The position numbers and the translations under genes were made by a program. 64,000 bases of DNA, from positions 1,006 to 65,005 of the forward strand of contig VXAA01000904.1 in NCBI GenBank assembly GCA_013399115.1. The letters run 5' to 3'. The notes below the pieces were generated by a model, which did not search any database, had not been told where the DNA came from, and was given only the letters and a program-made list of their open reading frames with translations. Below, in pieces: positions 49,101 to 61,607 of this stretch (its first letter is position 1; each line of letters opens with the position of its first letter). This DNA is from Anseranas semipalmata (taxonomy: Eukaryota > Chordata > Aves > Anseriformes > Anseranatidae).

Positions 49101-52100
49101 ATGTAGAATAACCAACCCAAAAGGATGCGGGATGCTACATTAAACCACCTCTGGATGGTAATGTGTCTTACAGTTGACCACATTATGTAGCTTGAATTTG
49201 GCTGGTAGGTTATTCTGAGGCCAAGAGGTGGAAAAAAAAGCCTGAAAGTCATTTTTGTTTCTTGTGTAATAAAATATAATTGACTTCAGTAGAACTATAT
49301 CAGTTACAAGCTAGTGGAGTTTAGGTTAGTGTCTTGCCTCAACAAAAAAAGTTAAATTCTGATACTGTTAATGAAAATAAAATGCTCTCAAACTTGTACT
49401 TAAAAAAAAAAAAAGCTTTGGCGGGTTATGAAATGTCCAATACAATTAGTCATCCTGAATATGAAAAATTCTGAAAATATTCATCCTTAACAACATAATT
49501 ACAAATTCCAAACACAAAAACTAAGTGTAGAGACTTTGTTCTTTCAATCTTTCACTTTGTTTCTCCAGGTAAGAACCAGTTGAGGGAAGACTTGGTTAGA
49601 GTAGAAATTCTATTGAGATATATGAAAACATCTGGACAAGGACCCCGTGTCCAAAGAGATCTTGGACTTTTTTATTTTGCCCATCATCAAGCAGTAGCCA
49701 AAATTAGGGAACATCTGTGGTTTTTTCTTGCTTGTCTTCAGTATAACTGCAGTAGTTGAGGAAAATCTCAAACTGCGAGTCTAACTCACTCTGTGTCTCT
49801 AAAGAATTTTACCTCCCATTCCCCATAAATCAATTTATAGTGACATGTCTTGCAGATGGTCTACCAGTGGCCAAACATTTTGTGCAGCTGTCCGTAATCA
49901 GGCATTCAGGTGCCAGGATATAACATCCAATTTTGTTTGCTGGACACTCAATTAATGGAAGCACTGGATTGATGTATAGTTGCATAATTTTATGAAAAGA
50001 GAAATCAGTGCCATTGCACTCAGACAAAATAGCCCTCTCATTTTATATTCAGGGCTACAGCCAGGTGCCCAGTGGTGTATCATTTGCCTGTCTTTTATGG
50101 ATTAGCAGTGTCTGTGCCTTCTAAAATGGTTAGTGTAATACTGAGGAGAGACTCCCTAGCAAACTGAGATGTCAATGAAGATAATAGGAACTATGTTGCA
50201 AGATGAGAAAAAAAAACTTCTAAACTGGTATTGATTGTTATGGCACAGGCAGATGTTCAACATACACAGCAGGCAATTACAGCACAATTAGAATTATAGA
50301 ACTGGCTTCTTGCCTTACTTAAAGGGAAACCTGTTGTGGTCAATGTGACAAGGAGGGGAACTGTTCTCTCCTTTTATCTTTTGAAGTGCTGCTTTCTATG
50401 CTTCTGTGGACTGTTTAGTCAGGTCTTTCATTTGCTTTTAGCCATGACGTTCATTCTTTCTTTCCTACCAGAAAATCCATGCTTGATAAGAAGAAAAAGC
50501 GTAGACTTGAATATCTGGGAAGAAATCTCACTGGAGGGAGGGAAGGAAGAAATTAAATCTTAACTGATATTAACTGTTGTAGCGCTTCTGACTTCAGTGC
50601 GAGTCTTCAGGCACCTTACACAAATCTTTGTTTGTCCTTCAGAGCTAAAGTGACTTTCAAGTATCATTGAGTGACTTACTGGAAGAGTTAGAAAGGGCCT
50701 GGATGTTGACTTCTCTGCTAGCTCCTCAAATCCCTGTTCAGTTCCCTCCCAAATGAGCTTTGAAGATCCACACTGCTAATGAAGGTCCTTTATCAACACA
50801 GAAACAGCTGCTTCTCACCACTGCCCATAGACATATTTTCATCATATCCTGTTATGTGTAGAAACATCTTTTATTATTCATAGTGCTGAAACATAACCTG
50901 GTAGGTCATCTTGTCACTTCTCGTCTTCCTGTCAGTACTATCAGGTAGCATCAGGGTTGCTGACCCTGTGGGCAAAGGGTGGATGAATTTTTTCATACAG
51001 AGGCACTGCTGAACCTGATGCTGAAAATTGAATGAAGATGAAAGGATCTTAAGAATGCTTCCTCTGTTGAATTAAATAGTCCAGTTGATCCCACACTTGT
51101 GAACTGATTGATGCTTGACAGCAAAAGAATAGTTTCCAATAGCGATTGAACTTATTTGCCCCTTTATGAGACTTTCGAAATGCTGGTTACTGGAAGACTC
51201 TTCCATCCCTAAGGCCAATGGCTGGTATCTACACAGGAGTGTGTATATACACAAGTGTGTGTGTGTGTGTGTGTACAAACACATACACACAAGTGAGCCT
51301 TATAGGTTTTATGGGTAACACTGTAACAAAGATTTCACCTGCTTTACCTTGGTGTAATTATACATGAATAAGAAATTAGCATTAATGTGCAACTATAGCA
51401 TTGATGGTAGTACTTCTAAAAGATGTGCCAAGATGTTCTCTGAACTGAGTGCATAAGTTAAATTTGAGCTCAAAGTCCAGAGAATATGCCTGAAGCTGCA
51501 ATCTTCTCAGCTTTCTATGCATCTTCAGTCTACACTCTGAAGTGATGAAATTTTGCAAAACCAGCTGATGTCAAGCATCTTAGATGTTTTCTTCCACCTC
51601 TTGGAAGGTCCTCACAGAGAAGCTATCTCTTCTTTCAGTTTTAGGGATATATGCTATTTAACCCTTGATGCAGGGTTAGTGTATTTTTTTTTGTCTATAT
51701 GTGACTGTCACGGGTTTTGATTTTCTTTACTGCTTGGTACCTAACTGGTTTAATAGAATGTATTCCTTTGGTGTGCAACAAGAGTAACTGGAAATCAAAG
51801 TCAATAAATGATTACCATATAAGCACACAAAGCATAATTTTCAAAAAAAAAAAAAAATCAGCAGTTTACGTCTTAACATGTTCATGCTTATTCCCACGGG
51901 ATATAGCTGGAAACCAATACAGAGCTTTGGTTTAAACTGAATACCTGTATGTGTTTATTGTAAAGAGTTGTTCCATCTACCCAAGTTCTGCATAAAGACA
52001 TCAACATTAATTTGGTTTTGTCTTTAAGAACGTAATTTTTATACTGAACTAGTAAGTTCCTTGGTACTGGATCAACACAAAATGTGTATTAATGTTGCAT

Positions 52101-52169
52101 GTGGCTAGTGTGTAGATCTATTGATCATTTCCTTTTTTAATAGACTAATGTTTTTTTTTTTTTTTGCAG
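49101..52169. other. Stretch without recognised genes
   Basis: Holds A13 at 49,402-49,414, the GT repeat at 51,255 and A15 at 51,843-51,857. A unique segment at about 49,840-50,060 with TTGCATAATTTTATG-type AT-rich motifs could be noncoding regulatory sequence, but nothing proves it. Confidence 0.5.
51239..51290. repeat. (GT)10 microsatellite with self-complementary flanks
   Basis: (GT)10 occupies 51,255-51,274. It is preceded by GTGTGTATATACACAAG and followed by TACAAACACATACACACAAG, so GT-type and CA-type arms face each other. The tract can form hairpins or Z-DNA and is likely polymorphic in length. Confidence 0.9.
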
Positions 52170-52220
52170 ATATTTACTCCGACGTAGGGAATTGGAAATG
52201 TGGACACAGATTTCATCAAG
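52170..52220 (+). other. Candidate 51-bp internal exon with strong splice sites
   Basis: Fifteen T followed by GCAG (52,151-52,169) is a near-ideal acceptor, and AAG|GTAAAT at 52,218-52,226 is a near-consensus donor. The enclosed 51 bases are a multiple of three, so inclusion would preserve the reading frame. Two of the three frames are open (containing YLLRRRELEMWTQISS or DVGNWKCGHRFHQ) and one has a TAG. I recognise neither peptide. It may be a microexon of a gene spanning the window, a noncoding exon of an lncRNA, or a decoy pair of splice sites. Confidence 0.3.
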
Positions 52221-53197
52221 GTAAATTGGAAGCTGACGTTCTTACAGGCTGCAAATCTTTTTCTGGCATTAAGACTGTATCAGATTTGTACTGAGCTGCA
52301 CTGTGTACTTGATCAAAATCCTGTACTACACCTTACACTACCTCTTACTATTTTTTACTTTTATAAATGCTTGGGACCCTTGTTTGGGCACCTGAGGGTT
52401 TAGAATTTTTTTTGCCATTTTGGGGATAAGTGTGCATTCCTGGCACGTGACTGAGTTTGAAGTAATGGGAACCAGAGAACTCTGCTTGTAGCCCCAGGGC
52501 AATAAATGTTACTGTTCATCTGAGAATCTGCACTGAGAATGATGCAGTGGATTCTCCATCCATATCCAGTATTCCTCAAAAGTTTGAGCTCGCACTGAAA
52601 TTCTGTATCTCTGGGGAAAGAAGCAATAAATATTTGCATAGTTAGGAGTTCTTGATTTTTGCAATAGTTCTGTCCCAGCCTTACGTGAACAAAGGTGGAA
52701 AAATGGTCTCTGACAACATCATCAATATCCTCAAGACATTACATGTGGGGGTTTGTAAAGGTCATGAAAAATTTTGTGCCCACAGAACAAGTTGTTCTTG
52801 ATGAAATATTACTCTGTCTGGACTTGGCTGATTGAATCATTGAGATGGAGTTTATCTGCTATGATTGTACCAGGGAAAAATCCTAATCAAACTTTAGTTT
52901 GTATGATGATGACTCTCATGCAAGTATTCTGCTTATTAACAAGATCCTGCAAGGTGTTCCCCCGCAAGCTTTGAACGTGATCACATATTCCAAATCCATT
53001 CTCTTGATTCAAAACGGCAGAAGGATGGTTCCAATATTTAATTTCTAACAAGAGGCTTGTGTTGCATTCAGGTGGTAATAAAATACTTTCACAAGCTGTC
53101 AGACAGCTATGACTAAACCATTGAGTTTTAAGGTAGAAGTGTAAGTCTAGATCCTGATATGACAATACCAGCCTAAACACTTTCAGGATTTTCTGCC
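52221..53197. other. Stretch without recognised genes
   Basis: Only chance ORFs are seen (97 codons or fewer, minus strand at 52,887-53,180). No repeat body is recognised. Confidence 0.5.
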
Positions 53198-53230
53198 AAA
53201 AAAAAACAAAACAAAAAAAAAAAAAAAAAA
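53198..53230. repeat. A-rich tract (A with two C interruptions)
   Basis: About 33 bases are almost pure A. A retroelement tail is possible, but no body is recognised upstream on the plus strand. Confidence 0.95.
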
Positions 53231-56200
53231 CTTATGTCTAAAGTTGTTGTGGGGGCTGAAATACTTTACCCTTGAGATTTTGCAGTGCAATTAACAGCAT
53301 GGATGTATCTTCTCTGCTTTTGTGATAAGCCTCGACAGGTGAGACTTCTCTAGACAGAAGAATTCCACTTCAGTAAAATCAGTCTGTCACATTTTGAAGA
53401 GCACTAACTTAATTTTTAAAACAAACATCTGGAAATAGAAATGTAGAATAAGTGAAATATAAATATTAGGTCAGAGGCAAGTGTCTTTCCCCAGCTATCT
53501 GTCCTGAAAACTCAGCATTTTTCAAATGTTTTTTTTTTTTCACTTAGACAAGGAAAAGTTCAGATTTGTTTTCTGATAAAGTTGTGGGAGGTAGAGACCA
53601 TACTAAAGGGATTCACTGATGTATCCAAGATGGCCAACCAACTTGGGGTAAAAGTGTTTGGTTCTGCAGCTCCGTGTGGAACATGTGGTTTGTAAGGTGA
53701 CTGGAGTACCCTTTCAGGGAAAGGGTTAGGGTTAAGATTGGTGTTAGAGGACTGAATAAAGGAAATCCCTTCCTGAATCTGGTAAATACTGGATAGTGGT
53801 TTCCATGAGTCAATGTTACATATGGAACTTGAGTAGCATCAAAATCCCACAGCCAGAGAAAAATAGAGCTGTAGGTAGGTGACAATTATTGAAAGCAAGA
53901 GTAGATAGGACTAAAGGATGTGATTTGTTTGTGAATACTGAAAACCTATGAAGGGAGGATGAGGCTTAGTATTTGCATGGGACTGTGTTAAATGTTTAAT
54001 TTGCTGATGGTCAGGATCACTTTGGATTTAAAGCAAAGATTGGGGTTGCACAAGACAAGTGAAACATGTTGTTTATTGATGGACTATGGGATTCAGCAGA
54101 ATTAAGACAGGACTGGTATTTCCAGGGGATGGTGTTGCATCTCTTTTCTAGTTGTCTTTGCTCAAATTAGTTCTGACACAAAGAATTTGGGTTAGAAGGA
54201 AGGTGCTGGCAAACCAACCAGCTTACATAGACCCAGTATGAGTGACATGGATGGAAATACCACCTCATCATAACTTTGCAATGCTTTGGGATGTGGCCAT
54301 GAACTTTTGGGCTTCTCCTTCCTCTAAGTATAAGCCAATTTTTTTTCCATGGAACTAGTAATCCCCATGTGCACAGGGAAAAAAGGAGCCTTAAATTTGA
54401 TGCAATTCCAATAAGGTAACTGGGCATATCTGGCATAAATTTGATTCTTTCTGTGTCCTGGAAGACAGTAATTTTGCTTGCTCCATTTATGATCTAATAA
54501 TACTCAGTTGTGTTTTTTTGACCTAGTCATCTTGCACAGGAAATGTTTGTTTTACATGAAAACCCATCCAGATTGAATTTGATAGCCATTTTGTTATTCA
54601 GCTGTCCAGATATCTAAGAATGGATGCTAGAAACATTTCCAGAGCTGCAACACCATCAGATATATGGCATAAAAAGAAATGCTTTTGTAATAGGAACTTT
54701 ATTTTAGTACAACTAAAAAAGAAATGTTTTGCGTATATGGGTACTTATGGAGGGATATAGAAAGAAGGTTGCAAGTGGTGCTGGGAATTTGATGGTAGAG
54801 TACTGAAAGAAATTAAGTTTTCACTCACTTTAAAATGCTAAGGCATTTGGGAATGTCAGGGAAAAGTACTTTGCCCCTTAAAATGATGTGCTGCAGCTTA
54901 TCCCCTGGCAGAAAAAGAATGAGTAAAGCACTTCTGAGTAGATGCTGACTGCTGGTGCGGACTTTGGGGAAAAATGCAGTTCATCACTACTCAGCACTTG
55001 TCTTCTTGATTTTAGTGAGTAATTAAGTTGCAGTGGCCCTTTTAGTGAATCTGAGCTATACACAAGAGACTCAAAGCCCCAAATCCAATAGTGTGTGCTC
55101 TCCTGTTTCCTCAGTAATCCTATAAGATGCAGTGGGTTGAATGGATGATCTAATAAGAGAATACAACTGCAGTCAGCTCACTCTTCTACAGAAATTAATA
55201 ATGAAAGCCCACTAAAATAAAGAGAGAGAAACTAATTTATAAAGGAATAATAAAATAAATGGTTAAAGTGGAAAGTTGCCTTTATTAGAGAATCAGATTT
55301 TTGTAAGCAATTGTGCTAAGTATAAAGTATATCCACTGTGTAGCATGTGCCTGTGATTGCTGAGTCTCTCGTGTCTGCTGTCTCTAGTAGCCCTGTTGAC
55401 AGGAGGTGCCCTGGGAATTTGGTTTCATGCAGTGCCTCATTCAGAAATTTTGGGTGCAGAATCATTTAGAAGTGGAAATACACCTGAGATTTCCTCACTG
55501 GCCAAGCAAGTTTGTAGACAGTATTACTACCATATGCATGTAAGCAGAAACTCTGCATTTGTAGGAGAGAGAAGGTAGACATGGAGCTGCAGAAGCTGGT
55601 TATTGCGTCAGTTGTTAAATTGTTTATCTCTGTAGCCATATTACACATAGTGAAGTGTTGTCACACCCCTGTCATGAAAAGCTACACATGGAAGACATTT
55701 TGCAAGCTATGGAACTGATTAAATACATCTTTTTCACAAAATTTTCACCAACCCTTCTCCTTTCTCTGCAGTGAGAACATCCCTTCTCCTCCACCACAGC
55801 GCTTCACTTTTGCCTTGCCCCAGGACTTAGTCCTCCATGCCTTCCCCAGCTCATCTGCTCTCACTACTCTCAGTCCCTCTGAACCCTGATGTTGTTCTGA
55901 ACTTGCCCAGAAACCAAAAAGGGGCATTAAATACAAACTGCAGGTCATTCTTCACTGCAGCTTCTTCACCTGCTGCTTTGGCAGCAACATGCTGGTGCTC
56001 GCTAGCAGCTGGCAGCTTACCATACTGCAGCTCTGCAAGACAAATCAGAGGCCAAGGCTCCTCAGCTGTTTTTGAAAAGTGGTGGATGAATTACCTGAAA
56101 GGAAGTTCAGCTAGTGTTGTGCCACTGCCAGTACTGACACCCCCTGAAGTATTATGAACTTGGCAATTTACTGATAGCAAACTTCCTTTGTGAAATCTTA

Positions 56201-58249
56201 TGTTGGTGGAGGAATCTGGAAGTTTTTCAGGGAAGTTTGCATTTGCAGTCATGTGTTTCTCTGGTGCATGCAACTTGTGTTCCCTTCCACAAACCTGCAG
56301 CTGCCCATTCCTGTGTCCTCTGTGCACCTGGATCAAGCGCTCTCACTCTTTGCAAGGAAAATCAAGCAGTAAGTAGATTACTTTTCTAATTTGTGAGGCT
56401 GTGAGGAGACCTGGGCAAATAAGATGTTTCTCTCATGTATAACTTGGTTTAGGCCATATTTTGAGTGAGGAACAGTGACAGGATGAATACATTTCACTTA
56501 ACTATCACTTAAAATCAATTTGACAAACCTGTCTCTGTCATCCGTGACAGAGACAGACTCCAGTGAGTGTGGAGGCATCACTGAAATACTGGCAATATTT
56601 TAAGACTTCAAGGCCCTTTAAGTGATGTCTTTCACTGTTTTTGAACAGTGCCCAGCACACAGGAACTTTGGTTTGAATATAACAATAAGGTCCCTGACTG
56701 TGTGTGGGCAGACTCATGATGCTGGGCAGGCACTCAATGGTTTACTTGCTGGACCAGAAGACAGTCCTACAGCTCCCGCCTTTGAGGCAAGACCTCTGCC
56801 ATGGGGCTCTGCTCTCTCAGCAGCTGGGTGAAAACCTGTAACTCTGAACACCGAGGAACTGAGAGGAAAGAGAGGAGTTGCTTGTGGCTGTTGACCACAC
56901 TTGGTTGTCTTGTCATGTGTAGGACATGTTCTCATCTAAAATGGCTACAGATGACATACAGTTTAGTATGAATGCATTTTATGTGATAAGTCAATTACAG
57001 GACTCCAGTATCTTAAGGTTTCATAGCTACAGTGATACCTTGGAACAATAAGAAGTTTATGTATAAGATCAAGAATCAAGACATTATATTCAGATTCTTG
57101 AATATCCTGATGACTTATTTTGCTCTTCATTGCTTCTGAACAGTGGATTTTCAGACAGATCAGTATGTCAGGAAATAGCAGTGTTGGTGTTTCAGGAGGT
57201 ATGTAACTACATGAGGCTTCTTATGGGAGGTTTCTTCTGAGGTCTGGTTGGAACAAATCTCATCTGGCTTCTGGTTCAACTATTGTTTTTGTATACAATG
57301 GGCTAAACTCATTCCTCCTCTAGCTCCAGGGAAGTCAGTGGAGTTTCAGTTGGGATTAATTGGGAACTGTATTTAAACTTCAGCAGTCAATTTTAGAGCA
57401 CCTTGCTATGGGTTGTGTTGCTCCTGAGGCTCATTCATCTGCCAGAACAGTATTTTAGCCAGTTTTTGTCCAGTCCATGAGGACAGGATTGGATGGAAGC
57501 AGGACTGTTCCTGGTACAAATGCTCAGTCCTGTAGGAGCTGACCAGGCCAGAAGCACCTATGTGGTTTCTATAGGTTGTCATATACCTTGTCATTATCAC
57601 AGTGCTCAATTTGAACCAACACTATTACACTGAAGGGCTTTTATGTCATGGCCAGATCCTGCCTGTTTCAATAACTTTCCTTTTACTGAAGGAACTAAGA
57701 GATCTTTTGTCTGTGCCAGCTGTTGTTCCCAGACACATTAGCATCCATCTTGTAATGGTGTTCTTCTGGGATTTTTTCATTTTTACTAACTCTGTCCAGT
57801 TGTATGTTTTCTTTAATTGCACAACAAAGCACACTTGAGCTTAGCTGTCTATTGCATCTGATCTTAAGCAGCAAAGGCGGGGCAGCTACGAACACATTTG
57901 GCACCATGATAATTGCTGATAGTGAGACCACTGGGTAGAGAGCATGCACTGTCAGGTCCAAGACCCTCCCTCCCCTCTATAGCTGGTTGGGATGGGGATT
58001 ACAGTCACAGGAGGAAAAGAGCTTATCCTTCCTCTATTTCTGTATGTCCCTGCAAGGGATGGGCATAATCTTGTTCCTAATAAATGTGTTTTCCTTCTTA
58101 GTTTATGTTAAGGTCTATAACATGAATCACAACATAGTCCTGGTGCCTGTGTTATACTCCTACTCTATACACCTACAGCTAGCTCATGACAAACCAGCTC
58201 ACAAATTACAGCTTTTCCCTGCTACTTTGTCACACTGATACTGGTATTA
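53231..58249. other. Stretch without recognised genes
   Basis: Includes two minus-strand ORFs of about 90 codons (53,613-53,885 and 54,167-54,436) with no recognisable domains, a T12 run near 53,529 and the inverted repeat at 56,529. A phrase at 57,296-57,372 (AGGGAAGTCAGTGGAGTTTC then GGGATTAATTGGGAACTG) resembles sequence common in old amniote repeats. Confidence 0.5.
56529..56556. repeat. Perfect inverted repeat, 12-bp arms, 4-base loop
   Basis: The arms CTGTCTCTGTCA and TGACAGAGACAG are exact reverse complements around TCCG. Pairing does not extend further, so it is shorter than a microRNA precursor, and no T-run follows. It contains TGACAG, the core recognised by TALE homeodomain (MEIS/TGIF) proteins, on both strands, so a dyad binding site is one option. 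Confidence 0.92.
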
Positions 58250-58830
58250 GAACAGTAACTTATTAGAAGACTGTTCTTTGTAATCCAATTACAGCACTAA
58301 TGAGGGAAGTGCATGAGGTCTGACTGAAAGCAGTCAAATCTGCCATTGATTTTGAAGAGGGTGGGAATAGAATAAAGGTTGATGAGATATTAATTTCCTT
58401 GATAAAATCAACCATGAAAGATTTTCTTTCTTTCAATTAAATGCTGAGGGAGGCCTATGGTAGGGGGTGTTAGATTGATAATACATACACAAGAAAAATA
58501 ACAATTCTCACATTTCCTAAAGACATCCCCTTCAGGGGGAAAACACATTTAGTCCAGCATCACTGTCTTCCTGTGTTGAAAGGGAAAACAGACATATTGT
58601 ATGATCAAAAATAGCATTGCCTGACAGCCTCTAAAAATATTCATTGCACATCACTAGCTATTTTAAATAGCTGGCTAAAGGAAGAAAACCTCTCCAACAT
58701 ATCTCAATCATGAAGTATTGACATGTTAACATTTTACATAAAAGAAACAACTCCTCATCAGCAGAAAGTTATAATGAAGTTTCTAAGCATCTTTTAGCAA
58801 TTTGGAACAATAAACTATAAAGATACATTA
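58250..58830. promoter_or_regulatory. Candidate AT-rich regulatory element with MEF2-like sites
   Basis: Unique, repeat-free AT-rich sequence with few ORFs. It contains CTAAAAATA (58,631-58,639), which fits the MEF2 consensus YTAWWWWTAR closely, and 17 bases later a near-palindromic AGCTATTTTAAATAGCT (58,656-58,672). It also contains CCAATTACAGC (about 58,287), GATATTAATTTCC and several AATTAA cores. Clustering of such sites is typical of developmental enhancers, but the AT-rich background makes chance matches common. Confidence 0.25.
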
Positions 58831-60043
58831 GACTGTATCCTCAAAGGATACAGGTTTGGGAAATGCCCAGAGAAATTAAATAAGTCAAACTAGGTACTTG
58901 CTACATCACCTGCAGAATGCTGCCCAGTTATATAAGCTCAAAACTTCCATTAATGACCCATGATCAGACTAACACTGAGCAAAAATCAGCACTGAAGGGA
59001 AAGGAAGACCATACAATTCATGGTACAAAATTCTGAGCCACAGGATCATCCTGATGTACCTTCATTTACTTAAGGGGTGTTTTTAGTGTTTACACAGACA
59101 TAAATTCAGAACTGTGACTGCCCTTGAGGGTAGATTTAGCTTTCTTCCTACTTCCCTGGATTTTGGAGCTGGTGGGAAGTGAAGCCTCCATAGATATTCC
59201 AACTGTGACAGGAGCCGGCAATTGAGTGTTGCCTTTCCTTACTCTATTCACTTTTCAGAGTAGTTGACCAAGCCATGAAATGTGAAAATACGCTGCACCT
59301 TTCCATCCATCAACCATACTAATTTTCTTTCTATCTCAACTACTACCTGATAAAAACGAGAAGGCAGAGGGAGTGAAGAGCACTATGGGAAGGTCTGCAG
59401 TTCATGGTGCTGTTGGGGTAACACCTTATTTATCACCTTTTGCTCAAGAAGAAGCCCTGAAGTATGTTTTAGCCCTTGAATGGGATCAATTTAAGCACTT
59501 TTGTGCAAGCCAAAATGCTTCCTTTGGAAAACTTTTCCTTTTAAATTTCCTGCATTCATTTTCTCTACATCCTCATTTTGCAAGTAGTCATAATTTTTAC
59601 TCTGGGAGGTTGACGACAAGGGTTACCTGTGGTCTCGTGTGACTTATGGAGCAGGAGCACATTGAAAGGGGCTCTGTATGTGGTTTGATCATCAGTTCCA
59701 GGGATGCTTAGAATATCCCTCAGCAAGGATCTGACACCAGGGGACTTCTGAAGGTGTCCATCTGATCTTCACTGCTCAGAAGACTGAAACATGTTATTAG
59801 AATATGCCATGGAGTAAGAAATTCAGAGCTTTTGTTCTGTTGAGCTTTTAATCTCCCTTAATGAGATCTTAAAATAATAGTTGATTTCAGAGTAACGTTG
59901 TATCTGGATATTCCCTAATTTTTCTTCAGTTAAAAAAATCTCTGCACACACATTTACCAGCAGGCAGATAACACAACTTTAGCTGCATAGGATTAAGAAA
60001 TGGTAGTGTTTTTTCAGGACTCATTACAATAAGCATCCCTTTT
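58831..60043. other. Stretch without recognised genes
   Basis: An 89-codon plus-strand ORF at 59,373-59,642 has no recognisable domain. No repeat recognised. Confidence 0.5.
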
Positions 60044-60180
60044 GGAGACAACGTAGCCTAAGTGGTAGGATATGGCATGTGAATTGCAAAAGGCTTGCAT
60101 TATTGGCGATGCTTGGACTTGCTGTGAGACCTTGAATAAAAGACAGTCTGTCTACACTGCCTCAGTTTACCTTTCCAGCC
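60044..60180 (+). mobile_element. Ancient MIR-type CORE-SINE fragment
   Basis: GGAGACAACGTAGCCTAAGT and GGTAGGATATGGCATG correspond to the tRNA-derived head (AGCGTAGCCTAGTGGTTAGGACATGG type). Next comes a degraded middle, then GGACTTGCTGTGAGACCTTG and CACTGCCTCAGTTTACCTTT, which match the MIR core CTTGCTGTGTGACCTTGGGC...CTGCCTCAGTTTCCC. The order and spacing of the landmarks are right. MIR-family SINEs ceased activity before birds diversified, so this is one of the oldest recognisable elements here. Confidence 0.8.
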
Positions 60181-61607
60181 ACTTCTCTCTCTGAAACCTT
60201 TGGAACACAGACTGTCCCTTAAAGTAAAAATAAGCAAGCAAATCTTCATACATGACAGCTTTGCATTTGCAAGTAATGAGTAGAGGTCGTTATTTTCTTG
60301 CTTTTGGAATCACTAATTCTATGGAGCTGAAGTAGAATTTGCTCTTTATATGGTACAGAGCACAGAAAAGCTGTAAGAGTAGCACAGATCTATCCTGGGA
60401 TGGTAAAAAAACACAAGATGAATATGTGTCATTGTCATGCCAGTGATAATTGTCAGAGTTTCCTGATCTGGCTAATGCCAGATGAATTAAAGCTTAATAT
60501 ACTGAATAACTTGACTATACCTCATTGATTTGCTTTACTAATGAAACAAGTAATCCATTTCTCTTAGAGAATGGATAAAAGGAGGAAGTCACTGTTTGGA
60601 AAAACAAATTTCTGGAGTAACTTACACTTTGCATTGTTGTACTATTAGGGAAAACATTGTCAATTTGAGAGAAAACATTTTCTGTTTGTTTGTCCCCCCT
60701 CTGTCTTGCTATTTCAAGAGAACCTTTCCCCAGCAGCCCCAGAGTCCTGCTCTTTCTTCCTGTTGTTCAGAGAGCATGCAGTGGAGTCTTACTGTCAGCG
60801 TGTGAAGGTTTAGTAGTGAACTGCAAAACAGCATAACCTGGTTATGCTCTTATTACCGTTTGACATCTCTAGATTCATTTTCTGGATGGCCTCAGAAAAC
60901 ACTGCTTTCAGGCAGCAAAGGTGATGTGAAAGGTTGCACTTCCTGGCCATATCCTAAGTTTACTTGCTGTTTGTAGAACTGTGTGATGAATTTACAGGAG
61001 GTTTAAGACTTATCTAGCTGAACTGACACAAACTTCTATAGTTGTACAGGAATACTTCTCTATGCGAACCATCCAAAGCAGAATAGAAATTGCAGTATTT
61101 CAGAATACCTATTTCCCTTTAGAAGCGGAGACATAACGATTTGGAAAAATGTTGCATTTATTCTGGAGTAGACTGTACACAGAGGTGGTTATCCTAAGGT
61201 AGCTATCCCTCTGCCACTCACTTTCACCAGCTAGACATGCCCTGGTGGAATAACAATGTGCAATAAGCAAAAAGCTGCAATCCACTGTAATTCAGACAGA
61301 TAGATCTATGGGGATGACCATATTGGCTTGTAAGTTCAACTAGGAAGAACTAGCAGGTCATTCTCTGATGTCATGTGAGGAGATGGGAGACATGTTACCT
61401 TCATTGGAAATTTTGTCTCTGAGCTATACACTGAGTCCTCTTACAGCATCCTTAAGGTTAGAATAAAGTCTTGAGGGTTTCCTGTTTAGATTTCTGTAGC
61501 ACTGAGAAGGGGGAATGTTTTCTACACTCAGGTCTGTGTTTTATCAATAGGCAAAGGATACCTTTGGTAAGTGGTCAAATATAAAAGTAAGGATATTTCC
61601 TTACCTT
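60181..61607. other. Stretch without recognised genes
   Basis: No repeat or exon recognised. One 69-codon chance ORF. Confidence 0.5.

Noticed and set aside
53723..53734. GGGTTAGGGTTA, telomere-like
   Set aside because: Only two units. This is expected by chance in 64 kb and is not an interstitial telomere array.
53613..54436. Two minus-strand ORFs of about 90 codons in succession, considered as retroviral pol
   Set aside because: No reverse transcriptase, integrase or protease motif appears in either, and there is no consistent joining frame.
60053..60125. tRNA-like D-arm phrase (TAGCCTAAGTGGTAGGA)
   Set aside because: No matching T-arm or acceptor stem. It is the tRNA-derived head of the MIR-type SINE, not a tRNA gene.
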